64,000 bases of DNA from contig JAIXWG010000062.1 of NCBI GenBank assembly GCA_027482245.1, positions 89,243-153,242 of the forward strand, given 5' to 3'. The notes under the pieces were generated by a model. That model saw only the letters and a list, made by a program, of their open reading frames with translations, had not been told where the DNA came from and searched no databases. A program made the translations under genes and the position numbers. The stretch comes from Acetobacteraceae bacterium (GTDB lineage: Bacteria > Pseudomonadota > Alphaproteobacteria > Acetobacterales > Acetobacteraceae). Shown piece by piece: positions 41,536 to 50,805 of the stretch (its first letter is position 1; each line of letters begins with the position of its first letter).

Positions 41536-42315
41536 ATGAACGAGACGGCGCGCGCGGCGCATGCGCGGCAATTCGACCTGACGGGGCGAGTCGCCCTCAT
41601 CACCGGCGCGTCCCGCGGGCTGGGCGCGGCCATGGCGCGCGGCCTGGCGCAGGCGGGGGCGGAGGTGATCCTGAACGGCCGGGATGCCGCGACGCTGGAG
41701 GCGCAGGCGGCAGGCCTGCGGGCCGATGGGCTGAAGGCGCGCATCAGCGCCTTCGACGTGACGGACGGGCCGGCGGTGGAGGCCGCGGTGACGGCGATGG
41801 GCCCGATCGACATCCTGGTCCACAACGCCGGCAACCAGCATCGCGCGCCGGTGGAGGAGACGACGGAGGAGGGCTGGTACAGCGTGATGGACACGCACCT
41901 CACCGCGCTCTGGCGCCTGTCGCGGCTGGTGGTGCCGGGGATGAAGGAACGCCGGCGGGGCAAGGTGATCGCGACGGGGTCGCTGGCGTCGGACCTCGGC
42001 CGGGCCACCATCACGCCCTACGCCTCCGCCAAGGGGGGCATCAAGATGTTCATCCGGGCGCTGGCGGTGGAACTCGGCCCCTTCAACATCCAATGCAATG
42101 CCATCGGTCCGGGCTGGTTCGACACGGAACTCAACAGGCCGCTGCTGACCAATCCCGAATGGCTGGCGATGGTGACGCGGCGCTGCCCCGCCGGGCGCTA
42201 CGCGAATGCGGAGGAGATCGCGGGCACCGCGGTGTTCCTCGCCTCCCCGGCCAGCGACTTCGTCTCGGGGCAACTGATCTTCGTCGATGGCGGCGTGACG
42301 GCCAGCATGACCTGA
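41536..42315 (+). CDS. Short-chain dehydrogenase/reductase
   Basis: The 259-aa NAD(P)-dependent oxidoreductase has TGASRGLG (23-30), the NAG motif at 97-99 and the S149-Y162-K166 triad (ATGSLASD, TPYASAKGG). It best resembles gluconate 5-dehydrogenase or 3-oxoacyl reductase-type SDRs. GGGAGGGAAG precedes ATG 41536. It is unrelated to the xerC gene before it, though a 25-base gap suggests co-transcription. The convergent rsgA stop is one base away. Substrate unknown. Confidence 0.87.
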   Translation: MNETARAAHARQFDLTGRVALITGASRGLGAAMARGLAQAGAEVILNGRDAATLEAQAAGLRADGLKARISAFDVTDGPAVEAAVTAMGPIDILVHNAGNQHRAPVEETTEEGWYSVMDTHLTALWRLSRLVVPGMKERRRGKVIATGSLASDLGRATITPYASAKGGIKMFIRALAVELGPFNIQCNAIGPGWFDTELNRPLLTNPEWLAMVTRRCPAGRYANAEEIAGTAVFLASPASDFVSGQLIFVDGGVTASMT

Positions 42316-42316
42316 A

Positions 42317-43399
42317 TCACGAATCCCCGCCGCGCAGCCTCGTCTTGGCCTTGCGATAGGATCGCTGCTGCTTCGCGGCGCGGATGCGCTCGGCTTCCTG
42401 CGTCGCGCGGTCCTTCACCGCCGCGGTGGCGGCGACTTCGTCGCGCAGCTTCTGGAAGGCGGCCCAGCGATCGGGATCGAGCGTGCCGGCTTCCAGCGCT
42501 CCGCGCACGGCGCAGCCGGGTTCGTTGGTGTGGCCGCAATCCTTGAAGCGGCATTGCATGGCCAGTTCCTCGATATCCTCGAAGACCGCGACGACGCCTT
42601 CCTCCGCGTCGATCAGCCCGACCTCCCGGATCCCCGGCGTATCCAGGATCATGCCCCCGCCCGGCAGCAGGACCAGCTGGCGGTGGCTGGTGGTGTGGCG
42701 GCCCTTGGCGTCGTCCTCGCGGATGTCCTGGGTGGCCATCCGCGCTTCCCCCAGCAGGGTGTTCACCAGGGTGGACTTGCCGACGCCGGAGGAGCCGATC
42801 AGCACGCAGGTCTCGCCGGGCGCGATATGGGCGCGCAGATCATCGAGGCCCTGGCGCTGGCGGGCGGAGACGATGACGACGGGGCAGCCGGCGGCCAGCG
42901 CCGCGATCTCCGCGGTGCGGTCGGCGGCCTGGCCGGCCAGGTCCGCCTTGGTCAGCACCACGACCGGCCGCGCGCCGCTCTGCCACGCGGCGGCGAGGAA
43001 GCGTTCGATCCGGCGCGGGTTGAGATCGGCGTTCAGCGAGGTGACGACGAAGACGACATCGATGTTGGCGGCGATGACCTGCAGCGTCCGCACGCTGTCA
43101 GCGGCGCGGCGGATGAAGGCGGTGCGGCGGGGCAGCACGGCGTGGATGGTGGCCGTGCCCTCCGCCGGCTTGGCGGCCAGCGCCACCCAGTCCCCGGCCG
43201 CGGGGTGGCCCCCTTCCCGCGCCTCATGCCGCAGGCGGCCGGAGAGGCGGGCGTTGAGGGTGCCGGACTCCGTGATGACGAGGTTGTATTCGCGCTGCTG
43301 CACCACGATGCGGCCCGGGATGTGGCCGGCGGCGGCGTGCGGCGCGAAGGCCGCGCGCCATGCATCGGACCAGCCATGTTCCTCGATCGACAGCGCCAT
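42317..43399 (-). CDS. rsgA: Ribosome small subunit-dependent GTPase A
   Basis: The 360-aa circularly permuted GTPase has an N-terminal OB fold, then G4 VVVLTKADL, G1 GSSGVGKSTLVNTLLGEA and G3 LDTPGIREVG. A C-terminal zinc-binding segment reads CRFKDCGHTNEPGC, followed by a basic tail (KQQRSYRKAKTRLRGG). It checks late 30S subunit assembly. ATG 43399 gives the expected N terminus; no strong Shine-Dalgarno precedes it. It is convergent with the SDR. Confidence 0.94.
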   Translation of the reverse strand: MALSIEEHGWSDAWRAAFAPHAAAGHIPGRIVVQQREYNLVITESGTLNARLSGRLRHEAREGGHPAAGDWVALAAKPAEGTATIHAVLPRRTAFIRRAADSVRTLQVIAANIDVVFVVTSLNADLNPRRIERFLAAAWQSGARPVVVLTKADLAGQAADRTAEIAALAAGCPVVIVSARQRQGLDDLRAHIAPGETCVLIGSSGVGKSTLVNTLLGEARMATQDIREDDAKGRHTTSHRQLVLLPGGGMILDTPGIREVGLIDAEEGVVAVFEDIEELAMQCRFKDCGHTNEPGCAVRGALEAGTLDPDRWAAFQKLRDEVAATAAVKDRATQEAERIRAAKQQRSYRKAKTRLRGGDS

Positions 43400-43426
43400 T
43401 CTCCCCCGGTCGAGGGAGTGTAGCAC

Positions 43427-44326
43427 CTACACCGGCGTGGCGTCGTCCAGCAGGATCAGGCGGTGCAGGCGGCGCTTGTGGCGACCCTCATCCCATTCGG
43501 TGGCGCGGTGCAGGCTGCAGCGATTGTCGCTCATCAGCACGTCGCCGGGCTGCCAATGGTGCTCATGCACGAAGTCCGGCTTCGTCATATGGGCGAGGAG
43601 TTCGGCGAAGAGGTCCTTCGCCTCCTCCTCCGGCATCCCCTCGATGATCGATCCCCATTCGCCGCCCATGTAGAGGCCCCGGCGGCCGGATTCCGGGTGG
43701 GTGCGGACCAGGGGGTGGGAGACGTCGGGGAAGCGCGCGGCCTCGGCCTGGGCCTGTTCCTCCGTCGCGTCGGGGAACAGCTCGCGATAGAGCCGCGCGC
43801 GGCTGTGCAGGACGCGAAGGCCGCTGATGCGGGCGCGCATCGCCTCCGGCAATGCCTCCCACGCCGCGATGCCGTTGGCGTAGCGGGTCTCGCCGGCCTC
43901 GGGCGGCACCTCGATGGCGTGCAGGAAGGTGAAGAGGGCGGGATGGGCCAGGTGGTAATGGTCCGTGTGCCAGTTCAGACCGACCTTGGCGGCGCCGGCG
44001 GCGCGGCCATTCTCCACCACGTTGCCGACCACGAAGATCTCGGGATGGTCGCGGTGGCAGAGGTCGCGGCGGCTGTGCAGGTCGAGCTCGCCGCCGAAGC
44101 GGCGGGCGAAGGCGACGTAGCCCGCGGGGGTCAGCGCCTGCTGGTTGCGCAGCAGCAGCAGCGTGCGCTCCACGCAGGCGGCGCGGAGGATGGCGGTGAT
44201 CTCCGCATCTTCCGGCTGCGTCAGGTCGATGCCGGTGACCTCCACCCCGATGGCGGGGCCGAGGTCGCGGATGCCGAGGCCGCGGCGGGTGGCGGCGGCG
44301 CGCCAGGCGGCGAGGGTGGAGGCCAT
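43427..44326 (-). CDS. TauD/TfdA-family Fe(II)/2-oxoglutarate dioxygenase
   Basis: The 299-aa non-heme iron oxygenase has the facial triad H120-x-D122 (NWHTDHYH) and H273 (CSLHRATEW), with 2-oxoglutarate-binding arginines near R286/R289 (HKRRLHRLIL). It would hydroxylate a sulfonate, phenoxy acid or other small anion using O2 and 2-oxoglutarate. It starts seven bases after the TRAP receptor gene, so it is the last gene of a dctQMP-dioxygenase operon. The TRAP system may import its substrate. A hydroxylated product cannot be named from sequence. Confidence 0.88.
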   Translation of the reverse strand: MASTLAAWRAAATRRGLGIRDLGPAIGVEVTGIDLTQPEDAEITAILRAACVERTLLLLRNQQALTPAGYVAFARRFGGELDLHSRRDLCHRDHPEIFVVGNVVENGRAAGAAKVGLNWHTDHYHLAHPALFTFLHAIEVPPEAGETRYANGIAAWEALPEAMRARISGLRVLHSRARLYRELFPDATEEQAQAEAARFPDVSHPLVRTHPESGRRGLYMGGEWGSIIEGMPEEEAKDLFAELLAHMTKPDFVHEHHWQPGDVLMSDNRCSLHRATEWDEGRHKRRLHRLILLDDATPV

Positions 44327-44333
44327 GGCTGCG

Positions 44334-45329
44334 TCAGGCCCCCGCCGTGTCCATCACCATCCGGAGCCGGCGCTTGTCGGCATCGCTGGTGAGGAAGCGG
44401 TCATAGAGCGGGCGTGCCGCTGCCTGGAAGGGCGCGGGATTGGGCTGGGTGATCGTCACGCCATGGCTGACGACCTGCGCATGCAGCGCGGCCTCGCCCT
44501 CCACCACCAGGTTCCTTTCCCAGACGGCGGAATCCTCGGCGGCCTGCTGGATGGCGGCCTTGATGTCGGCGGGAAGGGTGGCGAATTTCCGCTCGCTCAT
44601 GATCACCGGCGCCGTCAGCGCCAGCCATCCGATGGGCGCCCAGTTCTTCGCGACCTCGTAGAACTTCTGGCCGACATAGTTGGTGTAGGCGGCTTCCGCG
44701 CCATCGACGACGCCCACCTGCAGCGCGCCGTAGAGTTCGCCATAGGCCAGCGGCGTGGCATTGGCGCCGAAGGCCTGCCAGGCGGCGACATGGGCGGGGT
44801 TCTGCTGCACGCGCACCTTCCGGCCGCGCAGCGCCTCCATGCTCGCCACGGGATCGCGCGTCATCAGGTGGCGGATGCCGGAGGAGTAGAGGCCGAGCAG
44901 GCGGAAGTTGCGACGGGCGGAGGCCTCCGCCAGTTCAGGCATGACGGGGCCGGTCGCGACGCGGGCGAGGTGCGCGTAGTCGCGCACCAGGAAGGGCATG
45001 TCGAAGAGCTGGAATTCGCGCACGAAATTCGCGAGCGCGGCGTGGGAGGGAACGGCGAGGTCGATCGTGCCCAGCGCCACGCCCTCGATCATCGGCAGCT
45101 CGTTGCCAAGCTGGCCATTGGGGAAGATCTGGAGGCCGGCGCGGCCGCCGGTGATTTCCCGCAGGCGGCGATCCATGACCTTGAGGCCTTCGTCCTGCAC
45201 TTCGCCGACGGCGTTGGTGTGCGCGGCGCGGAGGATCAGCGGCGCCTGGCCGAGCGGGCTGCGCGGCAGGGCCGGCAGCGCGAGGGCCGCGAGCGGCAGC
45301 AGCGCGCGGCGACGGAGCGTGAAGGCCAT
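44334..45329 (-). CDS. dctP: TRAP transporter solute-binding protein (DctP)
   Basis: The 331-aa periplasmic receptor has a signal peptide (MAFTLRRRALLPLAALALPA) and the DctP fold. The conserved Arg region is GRKVRVQQNPAHVAAWQAFG, then LAYGELYGALQVGVVDGAEA. It binds a carboxylate or similar anion and delivers it to the DctQM complex. The dctM stop lies 20 bases upstream of its start. ATG 45329 is the only start before the signal peptide. Ligand unknown. Confidence 0.93.
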   Translation of the reverse strand: MAFTLRRRALLPLAALALPALPRSPLGQAPLILRAAHTNAVGEVQDEGLKVMDRRLREITGGRAGLQIFPNGQLGNELPMIEGVALGTIDLAVPSHAALANFVREFQLFDMPFLVRDYAHLARVATGPVMPELAEASARRNFRLLGLYSSGIRHLMTRDPVASMEALRGRKVRVQQNPAHVAAWQAFGANATPLAYGELYGALQVGVVDGAEAAYTNYVGQKFYEVAKNWAPIGWLALTAPVIMSERKFATLPADIKAAIQQAAEDSAVWERNLVVEGEAALHAQVVSHGVTITQPNPAPFQAAARPLYDRFLTSDADKRRLRMVMDTAGA

Positions 45330-45349
45330 GGGCTTCGATTCCTTCGTGG

Positions 45350-46627
45350 CTAGAGCAGCGTTCGGGGAAGCCACAGCACCACGGCAGGGACGTAGGTGCT
45401 GAGCAGCAGCATGAGGATCAGCGGGATGAGCGGGATCCAGATGACGCGGGATATCTGCATCACCGACCGCTTCGCGACGGTGGAGGCGACGAAGAGGCAG
45501 ATGCCATAGGGCGGCGTGATCAGGCCGATGGAGAGGTTGATCGCCACCACCACGCCGAAATGCAGCGGGTCCACCCCCATCGCGATGGCGACGGGCATCA
45601 GCACCGGCATCAGGATCAGCAGGGCGGAGATGCTTTCCATGAACATGCCGACGATCAGCAGCAGCACGTTCACCGCCAGGAGGAAGGACCAGGCGGAGCC
45701 GATATTCGCCTCGAACCACAGGCTGATCAGCCGCGGCACGTCCTGCACGGCGACGAGCCAGGAGAAGATGGAGGCGGTGCCGATGATGATCATGACGGCG
45801 GAGGAGATGCCCGCCGTGCGCAGCATCATGGCGGGAAGCGCCGAAAGCTTCAGTTCCTTGTAGGCGAAGAGGCCGACGAGGATGCCGACCACGACGGCCA
45901 GCACCGCCGCTTCCGTCGGCGTGACGACGCCCAGGATGATGCCGCCGGCCACGATGACGGGCATGGACAGCGCGGGCAGCGCGCCCAGGAAGGCGGTCCA
46001 GAGCCTGGCGGCGCTGAAGGGCTCGGCATCCGCATAGCGTTCGGGTTCGCGCCGGGCATAGAGCCAGTGGCCGACCAGCATCCCCGCCGCGCCGATCAGC
46101 CCGGGGATGATGCCGCCCAGGAACATGGCGCCCACCGACAGGTCGCTGATCATCGCCAGCACCACCATGATGATGGAGGGCGGGATGATGGGGCCGAGCG
46201 AACCGGCGGAGGCGACGACCGCCGCGGCATAGTCGATGTCGTAGCCGCGCTTGCGCATCTCCGGCAGCAGGATGGAGGAGATGGCGGCGGTGTCCGCGCT
46301 GCCGGAGCCGGAAATGGCGGACAGCCCCGTGGCGGTGACGGTCGCTACCATGAAGAGGCTGCCGCGCACCCAGCCCACCAGCGCCGTGGCGAGCGCCACC
46401 ATGGCCCGCGCGATGCCGCCCTGTTCCATGATGAGGCCGGCCAGGACGAAGAAGGGAATGGCCAGCAGCGGGAAGCTGTCGAGCCCGTTGTAGAGCCGCT
46501 GCGCCACCACGACGAGCGGCGTCTGCCCGGTGATGGCGAGTGTCAGCGCGCCCGCCACGCCGAGCACGAAGACCATGGGCGCGCCGGCGGCCAGCAGCGC
46601 GAGGAAGGAGCCGAAGGTGAGGATCAT
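45350..46627 (-). CDS. dctM: TRAP transporter large permease (DctM)
   Basis: The 425-aa Na+-coupled permease has about 12 helices with DctM hallmarks ATVTATGLSAISGSGSADTA, GSLGPIIPPSIIMVV and NLSIGLITPPYGICLFVAS. The repeated PP-containing re-entrant hairpins form the substrate path. ATG 46627 is chosen over the TTG just before it; its A is the last base of the dctQ TGA. It works with DctQ and DctP in this operon. Confidence 0.95.
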   Translation of the reverse strand: MILTFGSFLALLAAGAPMVFVLGVAGALTLAITGQTPLVVVAQRLYNGLDSFPLLAIPFFVLAGLIMEQGGIARAMVALATALVGWVRGSLFMVATVTATGLSAISGSGSADTAAISSILLPEMRKRGYDIDYAAAVVASAGSLGPIIPPSIIMVVLAMISDLSVGAMFLGGIIPGLIGAAGMLVGHWLYARREPERYADAEPFSAARLWTAFLGALPALSMPVIVAGGIILGVVTPTEAAVLAVVVGILVGLFAYKELKLSALPAMMLRTAGISSAVMIIIGTASIFSWLVAVQDVPRLISLWFEANIGSAWSFLLAVNVLLLIVGMFMESISALLILMPVLMPVAIAMGVDPLHFGVVVAINLSIGLITPPYGICLFVASTVAKRSVMQISRVIWIPLIPLILMLLLSTYVPAVVLWLPRTLL

Positions 46628-47187
46628 CAATCGACCCTCACGCCGCCGCCGCTGGTGACGGGCTTGAGACCCAGCAGCACGCCGCCGAAGGCCAGCGTCG
46701 CTTCCAGCGCGAAATAGGCGGCGCTGACGGGCAGCGCGATGTAGGGGATCTCCATGCTGACCTGCAGCGCGGCGCTGGTCTGGATGGCACCGATCTCCAG
46801 CAGCTGCAGCCCGCCTTCGAACACCACCCAGAGGAACCAGAGGCAGAGCGCGGCCACGGGCAGCATCAGCAGCCGCGCGACGGTGGGAGGCAGCATCTCC
46901 ACCAGCGTCTCGATGGAGACATGCAGGCGTTCGCGCATGGCGTAGCCGGCGCCCAGCAGCACCATCCAGATCTGCGCGAAGGTGGCGAGCTCCGTCGCCT
47001 CACCGATCGAGAAGTTGAAGACGTAGCGGCCCAGCACCTGCGCCAGCACGGCCAGGATCATGACCGTGAGCAGCAGGATCAGGATGCCATCGACCAGGCG
47101 GCGCAACAGGCGCAGCGCCCCCTGCGCGATGCGCATCGGCCAGGCTGGCGGCGCAGCCCCCGCCATGGTCGCGCCCAAGCCAGCCAT
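46627..47187 (-). CDS. dctQ: TRAP transporter small permease (DctQ)
   Basis: The 186-aa small membrane subunit has four helices: LVDGILILLLTVMILAVLAQ, then VLGRYVFNFSIGEATELATF, ending with the typical W/F-rich loop before the last helix. DctQ-family members have this RYVFNxxxxWxEE-like pattern. It forms the DctQM complex. ATG 47187 is preferred; Met at 47166 is possible. It is the first gene of the dctQMP-dioxygenase operon; no regulator lies next to it. Confidence 0.9.
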   Translation of the reverse strand: MAGLGATMAGAAPPAWPMRIAQGALRLLRRLVDGILILLLTVMILAVLAQVLGRYVFNFSIGEATELATFAQIWMVLLGAGYAMRERLHVSIETLVEMLPPTVARLLMLPVAALCLWFLWVVFEGGLQLLEIGAIQTSAALQVSMEIPYIALPVSAAYFALEATLAFGGVLLGLKPVTSGGGVRVD

Positions 47188-47344
47188 TCCATGCTCCCAT
47201 GCCCCGGCATGGGCTGGAATTAGCAAAGGTGAAGCCACTGCAATGAATGCGCGCCCGGCGCCCTGCGCGGCGCCCGCGGGATCGCATACGCTCCGCCGCG
47301 TCGCAGTCATGCCTGGCGCTGCGCATCCCTTGGGCAGACGGCGG

Positions 47345-48499
47345 TCACGCTGAAGGGCGCGGCGCCACCATCATCAGGCAGCCCAGCGCCGCCACGGCCA
47401 TGGCGCCCGCAATGGCGAAGACGGCGAGCGCCGGCAGGTTCTCCACCAGCGGCGTCGCCAGCGTGGGCGCCAGCGCCTGCGCCACCAGCACCGGCATGGC
47501 CATGCGGCCCATCAGCACCGCGTACCCCTCCGCCCCGAACAGCGCGAGGGGCACGGTGCCGCGGCTGATGGTCAGGATGCCGTTGGAGACGCCATAGGCC
47601 AGCGCGAAGGGCAGCGCGGCGACGGGGCCCAGCAGCAGCAGCGCCAGCACCCCCGCCGGCAGCAGCGTGGCGCCGAGCTTCGCGACCCTCAGCGGATGCG
47701 TGCCGCTGCCGAGCGTGAATTCCATCAGCCGCCCGCCGACCTGCGCGGCGCCGACCGCCGCGGCGATGCCGACGGCCGTGGCCAGCGTCAGCCCCAGCGC
47801 TTCCAGCAGCACGATGAGGTGCACGCCGAAGACGGCGGAGATGGTGGAGCGCAGGATGAAGAAGGCGGCCAGCAGCAGGAAGGCGCGGCGTGCCCAGGCC
47901 AGGGCGGCGGCATCGGGGCGCGGCTTCGCGGTGCTGGTGGCGGGCGGCACGCCGGGCGGCACGGTGAACCAGTAGACCGGCAGCACCACCAGCACATGCA
48001 CGGCGGCATAGAGCAGGCAGAGGCCGCGCCAGCCGAGGGCGGGCATCAGCGCGGCGCCGATCGGGAAGCCGATGGTGCTGGCGAAGCCGGCGAAGAGCGT
48101 GATGGTGGTGATGCCGCGCCGGGCCTGCTGGCCGAAGATCCGCCCCATGGTGGCGAAGGCAGCCTCGTAAAGCCCCATCGCCATGCCGAGGCCGAGCACG
48201 AGCCACCCCGCCGTCCAGCCCCAGAGCCCGGGCAGCAGCCCCAGCATCGCCAGCCCCGACGAGATGACGAGGGCCGAGAGCGCCAGGGTGTTGCGCCCGC
48301 CACCACCCTCGATGATGCGGCCGACGCGTGGCGAGCAGAGCCCCGCGACCAGCAGTGCCGCGGAAAAGGAGCCGACGACGAGGGTCCGGGAGACGCCGTG
48401 CTCCTCCGCCGCCGCCACGGCGATGACGGCGGGCAGGTAGTAGGTGCAGGCCCAGGCGATGGTCTGGGCCACGCCCAGGCCGATGGCGACGCGCAGCAT
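47345..48499 (-). CDS. MFS transporter
   Basis: The 384-aa protein has about 12 helices. Loop 2-3 reads SPRVGRIIEGGGGRN, a variant of the MFS motif A. TM4-5 resembles the exporter or oxalate-formate-like arrangement (GMAMGLYEAAFATMGRIFG). It is upstream of the TRAP operon, with 157 bp between. The start is inside the first helix (MLRVAIGLGVAQTIAWACTY). Substrate unknown. Confidence 0.85.
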   Translation of the reverse strand: MLRVAIGLGVAQTIAWACTYYLPAVIAVAAAEEHGVSRTLVVGSFSAALLVAGLCSPRVGRIIEGGGGRNTLALSALVISSGLAMLGLLPGLWGWTAGWLVLGLGMAMGLYEAAFATMGRIFGQQARRGITTITLFAGFASTIGFPIGAALMPALGWRGLCLLYAAVHVLVVLPVYWFTVPPGVPPATSTAKPRPDAAALAWARRAFLLLAAFFILRSTISAVFGVHLIVLLEALGLTLATAVGIAAAVGAAQVGGRLMEFTLGSGTHPLRVAKLGATLLPAGVLALLLLGPVAALPFALAYGVSNGILTISRGTVPLALFGAEGYAVLMGRMAMPVLVAQALAPTLATPLVENLPALAVFAIAGAMAVAALGCLMMVAPRPSA

Positions 48500-48562
48500 C
48501 CGCCAAGGGTGCTACGCGCCACCGTCCCGGCCAAGCCGGGCCAGGCGGATTATTGCGGCTGC

Positions 48563-49099
48563 TTACTGCGGGGGCCGGGGCGCCTGCAGGGCCTCGGCCG
48601 CCGCCAGGTGGGCGCGCATGGAAGGCAGGTGGCGCTGCGCGAATTCCTTCAGGCGCGGCACCTCGCCATTGCTGGCATAGGCCTCGAAGATCTCGACCGT
48701 CTCCTTGTGGCCGTCGACCTGCATCTGGACGTACCAGCGGTTCAGCTCGTCGCCCTCATAGGTCCGCAGGCGGATCAGCTTCTCCTGCGTCCGGTCGTCC
48801 AGCGCGGCAGGCTGGCGCGTGGCCGCGTCCGGCAGGGCGCGGAGTTCGGCCAGGATCGCGGTGTGGTCGGCGATCATGCGGTTGGCGTAGTCGCGGATCT
48901 GGGGATGGGTGCTCTTCTCCAGCAGGGTGCGGCTGGAATCGACCTCGAAGTTGCTGGCGATGGTCACGCGTTCCACGAAGGCGTTGGCGCCGGCGCCCGT
49001 GCCCGCGAAGAGGTTGAGCAGGTTGGAGGAGGACTGCGCGAAGGCCGGCACGGCTGGCAGGGCCAAAGCAGCGGCGAGGATCAGGCGGCGACGGTTCAT
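48563..49099 (-). CDS. DUF4142 secreted protein
   Basis: The 178-aa protein has a signal peptide (MNRRRLILAAALALPAVPAF). The DUF4142 helical bundle follows: NAFVERVTIASNFEVDSSRT, HPQIRDYANRMIADHTAILA and LKEFAQRHLPSMRAHLAAAE. Members are ferritin-like, periplasmic and of unknown function, often stress-associated. It ends in Pro/Gln (QAPRPPQ). It precedes the MFS gene on the same strand by 60 bp. Confidence 0.83.
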   Translation of the reverse strand: MNRRRLILAAALALPAVPAFAQSSSNLLNLFAGTGAGANAFVERVTIASNFEVDSSRTLLEKSTHPQIRDYANRMIADHTAILAELRALPDAATRQPAALDDRTQEKLIRLRTYEGDELNRWYVQMQVDGHKETVEIFEAYASNGEVPRLKEFAQRHLPSMRAHLAAAEALQAPRPPQ

Positions 49100-49172
49100 G
49101 GCGTTGTCTCCGGTTCGGTGTCGTCGAACCGTAGGAACGACAGAGGGTGGCGCGGGTTTCGCGCGCTCTCCC

Positions 49173-49454
49173 TCAACCCCGGCGCAGAAGGCGCCTCAGC
49201 CCATCCCGCCGGCGGCCGCCCCAGGCGATGAGGCGGCCTTCCATCTCCTCCACCTTCGCGACCGCATTCGGCCAGCGTTCCCCGGCCCAGCCCAGGCCGC
49301 GATGCGCCCAGACATACTGGTGCCGCAGCACGAACAGGCCAAGCGCCGTGAACAGCGCCCCCTGCAGCACCGGCAGCACGAAGCCGAGGGCGCCGAGGAC
49401 CAGAAGGGACCAGCCCGCGATCTTGCGGGAGAGGGAAGGCCGGAACTCCATCAT
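49173..49454 (-). CDS. Small membrane protein (PGPGW/DUF454-like)
   Basis: The 93-aa protein has one or two helices (SLLVLGALGFVLPVLQGALF, FTALGLFVLR) and a cytoplasmic amphipathic tail ending GRRRDGLRRLLRRG. The LGFVLPVLQG pattern resembles a family of small inner-membrane proteins with a Pro-containing hairpin. Assignment to PGPGW or DUF454 is tentative. It follows the cfa-like gene by 27 bases on the same strand and is probably co-transcribed with it. Confidence 0.65.
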   Translation of the reverse strand: MMEFRPSLSRKIAGWSLLVLGALGFVLPVLQGALFTALGLFVLRHQYVWAHRGLGWAGERWPNAVAKVEEMEGRLIAWGGRRRDGLRRLLRRG

Positions 49455-49481
49455 GCCGCAGCAGATGGTGATCCGCGGTCC

Positions 49482-50792
49482 CTACCGGTAGAGGTCGGCG
49501 CGCGTAGCAGGCAGGCCGGCGGGGCCACGGGCGCGGCGCGTCGCCAGGGTCTGGAAGATGCCGACCGTCCCGCGCTCGAAGGCCAGCGCGCAGCCCGCGA
49601 GGTAGAGCAGCCAGAGATCCGTCTTGGCCGCGCCCACCTCCGCGATCGCGGCGTCGCGGTTGGCGTGGAGGTTGTCGGTCCAGGCGCGGCAGGTGCGGCC
49701 GTAGTGTTCCCGCAGCCCCTCCACGTCATGGATCTCGAAGCCGTTGCGCTCCATGGCGTCATGCGTACCGCCGAGGTGGTCCAGCTCCCCGCCCGGGAAG
49801 ATGTATTTCACCAATGCCTCGAACTCCGGGCGCTTCTTCCGGAATTCCTTCTCGTTCTTCTTCATGGGGCGCGCTATGGCGTGGTGGAGGTAGGCGCCGC
49901 GCGGTCGCAGGCGTTCCTTCACGCCCTTGAAATAACCCTCCCGGTTGTCGAGCCCGACGGCCTCGTACATCCCGATCGACGACACCTTGTCGAAGGGGGG
50001 CGTGTCGAGCTCGCGAAAATCCTTGAGCAGGATGGTGACGCGGTCCTGGAGGCCGAGGCGCTTCACCTTCTCGACGGCGTAGGCGTACTGCTCCTCCGCC
50101 AGCGTCACGCCGGTGGCCTGCACGCCCCAATGCGTCGCCGCGTGGATCACCATGCCACCCCAGCCGCAGCCGATGTCGAGCAGGCGTTCACCGGGCTGGA
50201 GGCGGAGCTTGCGGCAGACCAGGTCGAGCTTGGCGAATTGCGCCTGCGCGAGCGTCGTCTCCGGCGTCGGCCAATAGGCGCAGGTATAGACCATCTCCGG
50301 ATCGAGGAAGAGCGCGTAGAAGGCGTTCGACAGGTCGTAGTGGAAATGCATCAGGGCCTTGTCGTCACGGCCCTTGCCGTATTCCGCGGCATCGCCGGGG
50401 CCGCGCCAGCCATGGTCAGTCACCGGCGGTCCGCTGCCGAACAGGAAGGGCAGCAGCGCCCGCGCGGCCAAGCCCTTGTCCACCTTCTTGAGCAGCCCCC
50501 GCCGCCCGCCTTCCGCCCGTGCGGCCAGGTCGAGCAGCGTGCCGCCCTCGATCCCGATGGCGCCGGTGGCGAAACCCTCGATCAGCGTGCCGAGCTTCGG
50601 GCGGCGCACCAGGCGCGTCAGCACCGCCGGGTCGCGGATGGCGATGGCGAGGTCGTCGCGGGCGTCCGGCCCCAGCTTCACCGTCGATCCGTCCCAGAGC
50701 CGCAGCACCACATCGGCCTTCAGCATGCCGCCGATATGGTCGGCCAGGCGGCGAATGCCCTCGGCGCGGCGGTCGGTGGGCGTCTCGGGCAT
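49482..50792 (-). CDS. Cyclopropane-fatty-acyl-phospholipid synthase family methyltransferase
   Basis: The 436-aa protein has an N-terminal region (VVLRLWDGSTVKLGPDARDD) like CFA synthases. The SAM-binding core contains LLDIGCGWGGMVIHAATHWG. CFA features are HYDLSNAFYALFLDPEMVYT followed by CAYW, and EAVGLDNREGYFKGVKERLR. It would methylate an unsaturated acyl chain of membrane lipid using SAM. GAGGAG lies eight bases before ATG 50792. It lies 13 bases after the DNA methylase stop, so both may share a transcript. Other lipid methyltransferase activity is possible. Confidence 0.9.
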   Translation of the reverse strand: MPETPTDRRAEGIRRLADHIGGMLKADVVLRLWDGSTVKLGPDARDDLAIAIRDPAVLTRLVRRPKLGTLIEGFATGAIGIEGGTLLDLAARAEGGRRGLLKKVDKGLAARALLPFLFGSGPPVTDHGWRGPGDAAEYGKGRDDKALMHFHYDLSNAFYALFLDPEMVYTCAYWPTPETTLAQAQFAKLDLVCRKLRLQPGERLLDIGCGWGGMVIHAATHWGVQATGVTLAEEQYAYAVEKVKRLGLQDRVTILLKDFRELDTPPFDKVSSIGMYEAVGLDNREGYFKGVKERLRPRGAYLHHAIARPMKKNEKEFRKKRPEFEALVKYIFPGGELDHLGGTHDAMERNGFEIHDVEGLREHYGRTCRAWTDNLHANRDAAIAEVGAAKTDLWLLYLAGCALAFERGTVGIFQTLATRRARGPAGLPATRADLYR

Positions 50793-50805
50793 GGTCGGGC
50801 TCCTC

